Below, piece after piece: positions 1-6,285 of a DNA stretch of 9,429 bases. The stretch comes from Bacteroidales bacterium. Its GTDB lineage: Bacteria; Bacteroidota; Bacteroidia; Bacteroidales; UBA4181. The stretch lies in assembly GCA_031264715.1 (NCBI GenBank), contig JAISDP010000323.1, positions 1-9,429 on the forward strand, written 5' to 3'. The translations under genes were made by a program, and so were the position numbers. The notes under the pieces were generated by a model that searched no databases, was not told the origin of the DNA, and worked only from the letters and a program-made list of their open reading frames with translations. Position 1 is the stretch's first letter; each line of letters starts with the position of its first letter.

Positions 1-36
1 AATCTTTAATCTTTAATTTTTAAACTTGAAACAATC

Positions 37-1200
37 ATGAACTTATTTGACGTTTATCCCGTCATCGACATCGAGCCTGTAAAAGGCGAAGGGTGTTACA
101 TGTATGACAGGGATGGTAATCAATACCTGGATCTTTACGGAGGACATGCTGTGATCTCCATCGGACACAGCCATCCCGTATATATACGCCGCATTACGGA
201 ACAGTTGCAGCAGATAGCGTTCTATTCCAATTCGGTAGTGATTCCGCAGCAGCGGCAATTAGCCGATATGCTTGGCCGCGCTTCTGATTGTGGCGACTAT
301 AGCCTGTTTCTTTGCAATTCGGGCGCCGAGGCTAACGAAAATGCCATTAAACTGGCGTCATTCCGTAACGGGCGCAAAAAGGTGCTAAGCTTTGGCAGGG
401 CGTTTCATGGCCGTACGCACGGAACTTTGGCCGTAACCGACAATCCGAACATCAGCGCGCCGGTCAATAGCCGCGACCACGTGACATACGTGCCCCTGAA
501 TGATATAAACGCCGTAGAAACAGCCTTAGCCAAAGGCGACACCTGCGCTGTGATTATCGAAGGAATACAGGGTCTGGCCGGGATCAATTGCCCTGACGTC
601 GCATTTCTGCAGGCGTTGCGTTCGCTGTGCGACCGGTACGGCACGGAATTGATCCTCGACGAGGTGCAATCCGGTTACGGACGTACCGGCAAGTTTTTCG
701 CCTTCCAGTATGCAGGCATCCGCCCCGACATCATCACCACCGCCAAGGGCATGGGCAACGGATTCCCGGTAGCGGGCGTACTCATCCACCCCAAATACGA
801 GGCCAGGCACGGTATGCTGGGAACAACATTCGGCGGCGGATACCTCGCCTGTGCTGCATCCATTGCCGTACTCGAAGTGATGCAGCAGGAAGCGCTCGTC
901 GAAAATGCATTGACAACAGGCAATTATCTCATCGAACAGTTGAAAGACATCCCGCAAATCAGGGAAGTACGCGGCCGCGGGCTGATGATCGGCATGGAAT
1001 TTGCCGAACCCATCGCCGCCCTGCGCAACAGACTGATACGCGAGTACAAAATCTTTACCGGCGCTTCATCCGATAAGCGCGTGTTGCGCATCCTGCCGCC
1101 GCTGACCCTGAAACCGGAACAGGCGGATGTATTTGCGGACTGCTTGAAGAAATGTCTCCTGCAGGCTGCGCAAACGCAAAACCGCCTGCCCGAGCAATGA
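37..1200 (+). CDS. argD: Acetylornithine (or succinylornithine) aminotransferase, class III PLP enzyme
   Basis: This is a complete 387-residue class III, PLP-dependent aminotransferase that transfers an amino group from glutamate to the acylated glutamate semialdehyde in arginine biosynthesis, in the cytosol. Visible motifs are SGAEANENAIKLA (95-107, phosphate-binding region), FHGRTHGTLAVT (123-134), LDEVQSGYGRTG (207-218, with D208 expected to bind the pyridine nitrogen), TTAKGMGNGFP (234-244, K237 the expected Schiff-base lysine), TTFGGGYLAC (263-272) and the C-terminal LRILPPLTL. The length is close to E. coli ArgD. The ATG at 37 gives the full N-terminus; no Shine-Dalgarno is visible. Some Bacteroidota (for example Bacteroides fragilis) make arginine through N-succinyl rather than N-acetyl intermediates, so the acyl group of the substrate cannot be decided here. 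Other arg genes, if linked, would lie before position 1. The family call is firm; ornithine or 4-aminobutyrate aminotransferase is the less likely alternative. Confidence 0.9.
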   Translation: MNLFDVYPVIDIEPVKGEGCYMYDRDGNQYLDLYGGHAVISIGHSHPVYIRRITEQLQQIAFYSNSVVIPQQRQLADMLGRASDCGDYSLFLCNSGAEANENAIKLASFRNGRKKVLSFGRAFHGRTHGTLAVTDNPNISAPVNSRDHVTYVPLNDINAVETALAKGDTCAVIIEGIQGLAGINCPDVAFLQALRSLCDRYGTELILDEVQSGYGRTGKFFAFQYAGIRPDIITTAKGMGNGFPVAGVLIHPKYEARHGMLGTTFGGGYLACAASIAVLEVMQQEALVENALTTGNYLIEQLKDIPQIREVRGRGLMIGMEFAEPIAALRNRLIREYKIFTGASSDKRVLRILPPLTLKPEQADVFADCLKKCLLQAAQTQNRLPEQ

Positions 1201-1997
1201 TCACCAGCCTGCAAAACCAGCGGATCAAGGATATCGTAAAGCTGGACAATGCCCGCGAACGGCGCAAGCAAAACCTTTTTGTGATTGAAGGCGTACGCGA
1301 ACTGACACAGGCTGTGGCCGGCGGTTATGACATCCGCAGCCTGTTTGTGTGCGACGAGTTATTGAGCATAGACGGCTCGGTACTGCTCAAAAAATGGGGG
1401 ATTCCGGTTGAAAAAGTCAGCGCCGGGGTTTTCAAAAAAATAGCCTACCGCGATGCATCCGACGGAATCATCGCATTATCCGGGCCAAAGCGTTTATCGC
1501 CGGATGCGATACGGTTGTCGGCTCATCCCTTCGTGATCGTGCTCGAAGCGGTAGAAAAACCCGGCAACCTGGGGGCCATCCTGCGCACTGCCGATGCCGC
1601 GCGCGTGGATGCTGTGATCGTATGCGATCCTAAAACCGACATCTACAATCCCAATACCATCCGTTCGAGCATCGGCTGTGTGTTTGCGCAGCAGATAGCA
1701 GCCTGCACGTCCGAAGAAGCCCTGCAATGGCTGAAACAGTCCGGAATCCGTATCCATGCGGCCGAACTTACCGCTTCGGAATGTTACGACGAAACCGATT
1801 TCACCCGACCGGCGGCTATTGTGATGGGCGCCGAAGCCGACGGCCTGACGGATTTTTGGCTCCGTAATGCCGACCGGCGCATCAAGATACCGATGCGGGG
1901 TTCTGTCGATTCGCTCAATGTGTCCGTATCCACGGCAATACTCACCTTCGAGGCGATGAGGCAACGAAGGAACTCCTCCCGGCTCCCTCTACCGTGA
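1197..1997 (+). CDS. SpoU/TrmH-family RNA 2'-O-ribose methyltransferase
   Basis: This 266-residue protein has the layout of SPOUT-class 2'-O-methyltransferases that act on rRNA or tRNA with S-adenosylmethionine. Residues about 1-100 form the SpoU substrate-binding domain (NLFVIEGVREL, 26-36). The trefoil-knot catalytic domain follows: motif 1 is EKPGNLGAILRTADA (120-134, with N124 and R130), motif 2 is IVMGAEADGL (208-217), and motif 3 is KIPMRGSVDSLNVSVSTAI (230-248). All three signature motifs are intact. I chose the ATG at 1197, which overlaps the argD stop in an ATGA arrangement. An ATG 45 bases upstream in the same frame would add 15 residues (MSPAGCANAKPPARA) that belong to the argD coding overlap and look unrelated to the family. 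The overlap suggests translational coupling with argD. The target nucleotide (for example the 23S position methylated by RlmB) cannot be assigned from sequence alone. Confidence 0.88.
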   Translation: MITSLQNQRIKDIVKLDNARERRKQNLFVIEGVRELTQAVAGGYDIRSLFVCDELLSIDGSVLLKKWGIPVEKVSAGVFKKIAYRDASDGIIALSGPKRLSPDAIRLSAHPFVIVLEAVEKPGNLGAILRTADAARVDAVIVCDPKTDIYNPNTIRSSIGCVFAQQIAACTSEEALQWLKQSGIRIHAAELTASECYDETDFTRPAAIVMGAEADGLTDFWLRNADRRIKIPMRGSVDSLNVSVSTAILTFEAMRQRRNSSRLPLP

Positions 1998-2007
1998 CCT
2001 GTTGCTT

Positions 2008-3006
2008 ATGTGTTTTTTATCATTATCAAATCTGTCGGTTGGTTACCGGCGCCGTACGATCCTTAACCATCTGAACCTTTCGGCAACCGACTGTGAACTG
2101 GTTGCGCTGATTGGCCGCAACGGTGTGGGCAAAAGCACCCTGATACGAACCATTGCCCGCCTGCAGCCCGCTATATCCGGCGAAGTGATTGTTGCGGGAA
2201 AGACGCTCGGGCAATATTCACGGGGTGAGCTGGCAGGCTTGTTAAGCATCGTGTCCACCGAGCCGGTTGGCGTATCGCACCTTACGGTAAGGCAGCTGGT
2301 TTCTTTCGGGCGTTTCCCGCACACCAACTGGATCGGGAAACTTACGGCAGAAGACATCGCGCTGGTGGAAGAGGCCATGCGGTTGGTAGGCGTCGCGCCG
2401 CTTGCGGACAAAAACATCTGCGAAATCAGCGATGGCGAACGGCAAAGAGCCATGATTGCCCGTACCCTGGCGCAGGATACCCGCCTGATCCTGCTCGACG
2501 AACCGACGGCTTTCCTCGATATGCCCAACAAGTACGAAGTGATCTACCTGCTGCACCGGTTAACGCGGACAAAGCGGAAGACCATCCTGTTCTCGACCCA
2601 CGATCTGGACATTGCCATGCAGGAAGCCGACAAGCTCTGGCTGATGATCGGTGATACCTTATACGAAGGAGCGCCCGAAGACCTGATTCTCAACCGTCAG
2701 TTTGCCCGGGTGTTCGAGGGTACCAAACTTCATTTCGACGATCACAAAGGTCGCTTCAGCATCAAGCGCGAGGATATGCGGCCAATAACCCTTTCCGGGG
2801 ACGGCCGATATTTTTACTGGACGGGGAAAGCGCTGGAACGGCTGGGGTTTGCCGTGCAGAGATGTGAAGATGAGCAGCGTGCGGATGTCGTAGTTTCCGG
2901 CGGATCACCTGCTCTGTGGACTTTGCACCGCCGCGGGCAGCGCTTACAGTTTACTTCCGTATACGAATTGTCGAAATGCCTGTCTATCAACAATAATTTA
3001 AAATAG
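2008..3006 (+). CDS. ABC transporter ATP-binding protein, FecE/BtuD-like, with C-terminal extension
   Basis: This 332-residue protein is the cytoplasmic ATPase of an importer of the iron-siderophore/heme/cobalamin class. Walker A is GRNGVGKST (36-44), the signature is the variant ISDGERQ (140-146, in place of LSGGQ), Walker B is LILLDEPT (160-167) with catalytic E165, and the switch histidine is H198 in STHD. The usual Q-loop glutamine after the first subdomain is not evident: the local sequence is IVSTEPVGVSHLTV (81-94). The nucleotide-binding domain ends near 235. About 95 further residues (WTGKALERLGFAVQ, then RADVVVSGG) form an extension of the kind I associate with Bacteroidota members of this family. 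The ATG at 2008 is preferred; a TTG at 2002 adds only two residues. It starts 10 bases after the methyltransferase, so it is probably in the same transcript. No permease or binding-protein gene is in the window, so the substrate is unknown. Confidence 0.85.
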   Translation: MCFLSLSNLSVGYRRRTILNHLNLSATDCELVALIGRNGVGKSTLIRTIARLQPAISGEVIVAGKTLGQYSRGELAGLLSIVSTEPVGVSHLTVRQLVSFGRFPHTNWIGKLTAEDIALVEEAMRLVGVAPLADKNICEISDGERQRAMIARTLAQDTRLILLDEPTAFLDMPNKYEVIYLLHRLTRTKRKTILFSTHDLDIAMQEADKLWLMIGDTLYEGAPEDLILNRQFARVFEGTKLHFDDHKGRFSIKREDMRPITLSGDGRYFYWTGKALERLGFAVQRCEDEQRADVVVSGGSPALWTLHRRGQRLQFTSVYELSKCLSINNNLK

Positions 3007-3040
3007 TTCATGTATATTTTCATAACATTTGTCAAAAATA

Positions 3041-3073
3041 TTTGGAAAACACATAAAAGTTTTTGTATTTTTG
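3041..3073 (+). promoter_or_regulatory. Bacteroidota-type promoter for the TPR gene
   Basis: A TTTG box at 3041-3044 is followed after 21 bases by TATTTTTG at 3066-3073, an exact match to the TAnnTTTG -7 element recognised by the Bacteroidota primary sigma factor. Spacing is within the usual 19-21 bases. A start site near 3080 would leave a leader of about 30 A-rich bases before the ATG at 3112. The 105-base gap between the ABC gene and the TPR gene holds nothing else I recognise. Confidence 0.7.
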
Positions 3074-3111
3074 CCCGCGTCGAATGATTATTAAAAAAGA
3101 AAGTTAAAACC

Positions 3112-4071
3112 ATGAAATCTATTAAATTGTTGAGTATTACGGTGGCATTATTGGGGCTTACCGTTGCTGGTTCAGCCCAAACGCTCCAGGAAGTTACCGA
3201 TGCACGTAATAAAGGCGCCGAGCTAATGGCAGCCGGCGACTATGGCGGAGCCATCACCGAACTTGAAAAATGCGTTGATATAGCAAAAAAAGCAGGAGCT
3301 GAAGCAGATGAGCACCGTATCGTGGCCGAAGGCGCTTTACCCAACCTGTATTTGCAGAAAGCCGATCAAGTGGACAACAAGGATTATCCCGCTGTATTAA
3401 AAGCGCTTGAAGAAGCCAAGGCAGCCGCTGAAAAATATAACAGTGCAGAAGTAAAGGCCAAGGTTGATAAAGCCATTCCCATGGTATATCTGGGCATGGG
3501 GTCTGTCGATTTTCAGGCAAAGAAATTTCTCGAAGCCATCGCGTCATTAGATCAGGTAACCACCTTAGATCCGAACATGGCCAGAGCATATTTCATCAAA
3601 GGCGCCAGCTATCAATCGTTGAAAGAAGACGATAAGATGATCGAAAATTATAAGCTTGCTATTGAAAAAGCTAATGCAACCGGTGATGCCGCGACAGAAA
3701 AGAGCGCAACGTCACAGTTAAATAAGTTTTTCTTCAATAATGGCATTACCGCCATGAAGGTAAAAAAATGGGATGAAGCCATTGCTTCATTCAACAAAGC
3801 CATTGAAGTGGATCCTGCATACGCCGATGCGTATTACCGTGCGACATCGTGCTATAACAACAAAAAGGACTGGGAAAATGCAATCACCAACGGCGAAAAG
3901 GCTATAGAACTTGGTTCAAACTCCGTCGATGGCATTTATTATGAATTAGGCACTGCTTATGCCGGGAAAAAGGATAACGGCAAAGCTTGCGAATGTTTCA
4001 AAAAAGTAGGAAGCGGGCCTTATTTGGAGGCAGCTAAGTACCAGATTGTAACAGCCTTAAAGTGTAAGTAA
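3112..4071 (+). CDS. Secreted tetratricopeptide-repeat protein
   Basis: This 319-residue protein starts with a Sec signal peptide (MKSIKL, a hydrophobic stretch over about 5-19, then GSAQ), with likely cleavage after A22 or Q23, so it should be periplasmic. The mature part is mostly helical TPR units. Examples are NKGAELMAAGDYGGAITELE (33-52), YLGMGSVDFQAKKFLEAIAS (126-145), YFIKGASYQSLKEDDKMIEN (160-179), FNNGITAMKVKKWDEAIASF (208-227), and a last unit beginning near YYELGTAYAGKKDNGKA (276-292). Several carry the conserved G/A-x-x-Y/F and A-I pattern and the proline at the repeat end (LDP, VDP). No catalytic motif is visible, so it is probably a protein-interaction scaffold. It is a single-gene unit with its own promoter and terminator. 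The role is unknown; assembly of an envelope complex would be a guess. Confidence 0.85.
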   Translation: MKSIKLLSITVALLGLTVAGSAQTLQEVTDARNKGAELMAAGDYGGAITELEKCVDIAKKAGAEADEHRIVAEGALPNLYLQKADQVDNKDYPAVLKALEEAKAAAEKYNSAEVKAKVDKAIPMVYLGMGSVDFQAKKFLEAIASLDQVTTLDPNMARAYFIKGASYQSLKEDDKMIENYKLAIEKANATGDAATEKSATSQLNKFFFNNGITAMKVKKWDEAIASFNKAIEVDPAYADAYYRATSCYNNKKDWENAITNGEKAIELGSNSVDGIYYELGTAYAGKKDNGKACECFKKVGSGPYLEAAKYQIVTALKCK

Positions 4072-4102
4072 ATACTCCTCTCTTTTATTATTTCTTTTCT
4101 TG

Positions 4103-4134
4103 AAAGGTGGACTTGGTGACAAGTCTGCCTTTTA
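4103..4134 (+). terminator. Rho-independent terminator after the TPR gene
   Basis: Arms 4103-4115 (AAAGGTGGACTTG) and 4120-4132 (CAAGTCTGCCTTT) can form a 13-bp stem, with two G-T wobble pairs and a GTGA tetraloop. A short T-rich tail follows. It lies 32 bases after the TPR stop codon. The tail runs into the region upstream of the nitroreductase gene, so this gene likely has its own start of transcription. Confidence 0.75.
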
Positions 4135-4140
4135 TCTTCG
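4133..4140 (+). promoter_or_regulatory. Possible -7 element for the nitroreductase gene
   Basis: TATCTTCG matches TAnnTTTG with one mismatch (C for the third T). A start about 7 bases on would leave a leader of roughly 20 bases before the ATG at 4168. The best upstream box, CTTG at 4112-4115, is only 17 bases away and sits in the terminator stem, so the match is weak. It is proposed mainly because a terminator immediately precedes it and the gene needs a promoter. Confidence 0.3.
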
Positions 4141-4167
4141 TACCCAAATTTATCAAATATATTTTCT

Positions 4168-4806
4168 ATGATACGGACAATGTTTAGTTCAGTAATTTTA
4201 TTCTGTGCACTCGGTATTCATGCACAGGACTTGAAAGTCATTCAATTGAATGTTCCGGATAAAACCCGTGGTTCGGCCGTCATGAAAGCATTGAGCGACC
4301 GTCAATCCGCCCGCGAATATGCAACAAAAAGCCTTCAGCCGCAAGATCTGTCCGATCTGCTTTGGGCAGCCAACGGCGTTAACCGCGCCGACGGAAAACG
4401 TACAGCGCCTTCGTGCCGCGACTTTCAGGATGTAGAGGTGTATGTGATCCTCCCTGAAGGCGCATACCTGTACGACGCCAGGGCACATGCCCTGAATCCC
4501 ATATCAGCCGGCGATTATCGCGGAGCTGTAGCCGGTTCGGGTCAGGATTTTGCAAAGACCGCCCCGCTCAGTATTGTTTTGGTAGCCGACATGACCAAGT
4601 ACGGCAACATGTCCGAGGGATCCAAGCTCATGGCGGCAGTTGATGTCGGGATTGTATGCCAAAACATCAATGTTGCCTGCGCCGGCTTGGGGCTTGCCAC
4701 CGTACCCCGCGCCTCCATGAATCAGGCGGCGTTGAAAACCGCGCTGAAACTGACGGACAAGCACCTCCTGCTGATGAATAACCCCATAGGTTACCCGAAG
4801 AAGTAA
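4168..4806 (+). CDS. Exported nitroreductase-fold flavoprotein, SagB/ThcOx-type
   Basis: This 212-residue protein carries an N-terminal signal peptide (MIRTMFSSVILFCALGIHAQ, probable cleavage after residue 20) and then a nitroreductase domain that is expected to bind FMN as a dimer. Motifs are SDRQSAREY (43-51, the basic S-x-R-x-S/T-x-R-x-Y/F start of the family that contacts the FMN phosphate), LSDLLWAANGVNR (61-73), RTAPSCRDFQDVEVYVI (78-94), AVDVGIVCQNINVACAGLGL (157-176), which packs at the dimer and flavin site, and LLMNNPIGYPKK at the C-terminus. The pattern matches SagB/ThcOx-like oxidoreductases found in Bacteroidota more than classical NfsB. Substrate and electron donor cannot be inferred. 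No precursor peptide, cyclodehydratase or other azole-biosynthesis gene is nearby, so a role like that of SagB in peptide modification is not supported. An internal ATG (residue 5) is a possible alternative start that keeps the signal. Confidence 0.85.
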   Translation: MIRTMFSSVILFCALGIHAQDLKVIQLNVPDKTRGSAVMKALSDRQSAREYATKSLQPQDLSDLLWAANGVNRADGKRTAPSCRDFQDVEVYVILPEGAYLYDARAHALNPISAGDYRGAVAGSGQDFAKTAPLSIVLVADMTKYGNMSEGSKLMAAVDVGIVCQNINVACAGLGLATVPRASMNQAALKTALKLTDKHLLLMNNPIGYPKK

Positions 4807-4808
4807 GA

Positions 4809-6086
4809 TTATTTGATGACATAACGTGTCGCTGCGTCCTTTTTATAGTTGATCTCATCCTCTTCAAATTGCGGCCAGACATAAATGATTTCGAGTTTGT
4901 TATAATCAAGGTCGAATCTGGTCAGTTTTGTGTTCCGGCTCAGGTCGATGCTGCCCGATAACGCGCTGCCCGCACAGGAAAGTTCGGTCAAGTGGATATT
5001 TGCAGTCAGGTTGAGAGAAGTTAACTGTTTGCTGCCGCTGCACACCAATTTCAGTAATGCGGTATTGTTGCTCAAGTTGAGGCTGGTAAGTTTGCTGTTG
5101 TTGCAATACAACATCTGCAGGTCTTTATTTTGACTCAGATTGATGTCGGTAAACGGATTTTCTCCACACCACAACTGGAGGATCATCGTGTTATTCCGTA
5201 CATCGAGACTGCTCAACCTGTTTGCTCCGCACGAAAGCCTGCCCAGTTTAATATTCCTGCTCACATCGAGGCTGGCGAGTTCATTCTGGTCGCACTCAAA
5301 GACAGTCAATGCCGTATTGTTGCTCACATCAATGCTTGTAATCCGGTTGATGGAGCAAAATATCCATGTCAATGCTGTGTTTTGAGTCACGTCAAGGCTG
5401 GTGAGCAGATTACCCATGCAATTCAGATCCGTCAATTTTGTATTTTCACTTACATTGAGCGTCGTAAGCTCGTTATAGAAACATTCCAGTACGGTAAGTT
5501 CCTTATTCTTGCCAAGATCCAGGTATTCGAGCTTATTATCGTTGCATTTCAGCTGCTTCAGCTTGGTAAAATACTCGATACCAGCAAGCGACCGAAGATT
5601 CTTTTTCGAAAGATTCAAGATGGTTACACCCTGCACTTCCGTCAGGCTGAGTTTGCCGTCCCTGGGCGATTGATCATAATTGTCGAGGCAAAACGTCCTG
5701 AAAGTTTCATCCTCAATTTTTTCGGCAACATCCACCCCGGCCTCCTGCACCACTTTAACCGTATCTGTCTGCACCCCGTCGCCCGAAATGGCGATCCACG
5801 CAGCTCGTCTCGAAAAGGCGGAATTATTGCCAACCGTGAGCGTGATCGTTGCATTACCCTTACCGTATGTGGGGTTGACTTCCAGCCAGTCTACGCCCTG
5901 CTCTACCGTAGCAGTCCAACTGACAGTGGTCGATATGTCGATTGTCGGCTGTTCCTCCGGAAATGCTTCGATGAGGAGATTTTCCGAAGAAACAGTTATC
6001 TCCTTAGATTTTTCGCACGATACCAGCATCCAACCGATACACGCCATCAACAAACCGGCTTTTGCAAAAAGACAAATAGATTTCAT
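4809..6086 (-). CDS. BACON-domain, leucine-rich-repeat surface lipoprotein with cysteine ladder
   Basis: This 425-residue protein starts with a lipoprotein signal peptide whose lipobox is LVSC (21-24). C24 should be lipidated, placing it in the outer membrane or on the cell surface. Residues about 30-117 form a BACON-type beta-sandwich (TVSWTATVEQGVDWLEV, 54-70; then TVKVVQEAG, 109-117). Residues 126-150 are a linker with an EF-hand-like stretch (DNYDQSPRDGKLSLTE, 135-150) that has one residue too many for a canonical calcium loop. From about 153 to 400 an LRR solenoid follows, with consensus LxxLxCxxNxLTSLDVSxNT. Cysteines stand at 181, 202, 223, 244, 265, 286, 307, 328, 349 and 371. BACON domains are thought to bind glycans, protein or mucin; the LRR face is a likely ligand-binding surface. 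The start at 6086 has an AAGGA sequence (complement of 6092-6096) five bases upstream. The partner is unknown. Confidence 0.88.
   Translation of the reverse strand: MKSICLFAKAGLLMACIGWMLVSCEKSKEITVSSENLLIEAFPEEQPTIDISTTVSWTATVEQGVDWLEVNPTYGKGNATITLTVGNNSAFSRRAAWIAISGDGVQTDTVKVVQEAGVDVAEKIEDETFRTFCLDNYDQSPRDGKLSLTEVQGVTILNLSKKNLRSLAGIEYFTKLKQLKCNDNKLEYLDLGKNKELTVLECFYNELTTLNVSENTKLTDLNCMGNLLTSLDVTQNTALTWIFCSINRITSIDVSNNTALTVFECDQNELASLDVSRNIKLGRLSCGANRLSSLDVRNNTMILQLWCGENPFTDINLSQNKDLQMLYCNNSKLTSLNLSNNTALLKLVCSGSKQLTSLNLTANIHLTELSCAGSALSGSIDLSRNTKLTRFDLDYNKLEIIYVWPQFEEDEINYKKDAATRYVIK
4941..5567 (-). repeat. Tandem 63-bp coding repeats (21-residue LRR units)
   Basis: About ten imperfect tandem copies of a 63-base unit encode the LRR solenoid of the lipoprotein. 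They are recognisable on the plus strand by recurring words such as TTGAGGCTGGT, TCGAGGCTGG and TCAAGGCTGGT and by ACA or GCA codon complements at the repeated cysteine. Nine consecutive cysteines (residues 181 to 349) are exactly 21 residues apart and the tenth is 22 on. The copies have diverged at DNA level but keep the frame, which points to selection on the protein repeat rather than to recent slippage. Confidence 0.85.
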
Positions 6087-6138
6087 GGTGATCCTTAATT
6101 ACGTTGCCCTTTTATACGTATTACAGATCATTTTGTTT

Positions 6139-6146
6139 CAAACGTA
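6139..6146 (-). promoter_or_regulatory. Probable -7 element of the LRR lipoprotein gene
   Basis: Read on the minus strand, 6146 to 6139 is TACGTTTG, an exact match to TAnnTTTG. It lies 53 bases before the start codon at 6086, giving a leader of about 45 bases. No TTTG box is seen at the expected 19-21 bases upstream, so the -33 part is weak or absent. The box overlaps the left arm of a 7-bp inverted repeat (TTTCAAA 6136-6142, TTTGAAA 6153-6159), which could be an operator or chance in AT-rich DNA. Confidence 0.5.
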
Positions 6147-6182
6147 TGATTTTTTGAAAGGTAATGATTGGTATATGAAAAA

Positions 6183-6222
6183 ATTTCCCGATATTTCACA
6201 TTTGTTAAACAGGCCGGGAAAT
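6183..6222. other. Inverted repeat in the divergent intergenic region
   Basis: ATTTCCCG (6183-6190) and CGGGAAAT (6215-6222) are perfect 8-bp inverted copies separated by 24 AT-rich bases. They sit 64 bases upstream of the sensor-kinase start in the 199-base gap between the divergent lipoprotein and kinase genes. This could be a regulator site or, if transcribed, a hairpin in the leader. There is no T-run after it that would make it a terminator. No clear promoter for the kinase was found; the closest is AATATTTG at 6256-6263, one base off the -7 consensus and without a -33 box. Confidence 0.4.
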
Positions 6223-6285
6223 CAGTAAAAGCCTTATCAATTGTCACTATTCTATAATATTTGTTGAAGTTTAATAATTCACTGT

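Noticed and set aside
1..36. AATCTTT direct repeats before argD as a regulatory site
   Set aside because: The sequence is short, AT-rich and cut by the window edge. Simple repeats of this kind arise by chance, and no promoter or ARG-box-like palindrome can be shown.
2002..2010. TTG start for the ABC ATPase
   Set aside because: It would add only two residues ahead of an ATG at 2008, and ATG is the more usual start.
5130..6098. A 322-codon open frame on the plus strand opposite the lipoprotein gene
   Set aside because: It lies wholly antisense to a protein with clear signal peptide, BACON and LRR features. The openness is explained by the repetitive codon use of the LRR repeats, and its translation shows no domain.
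5680..6228. A 182-codon plus-strand open frame across the lipoprotein start and the divergent gap
   Set aside because: It is antisense to the lipoprotein N-terminus, its translation has no recognisable motif, and its last part is low-complexity intergenic sequence.
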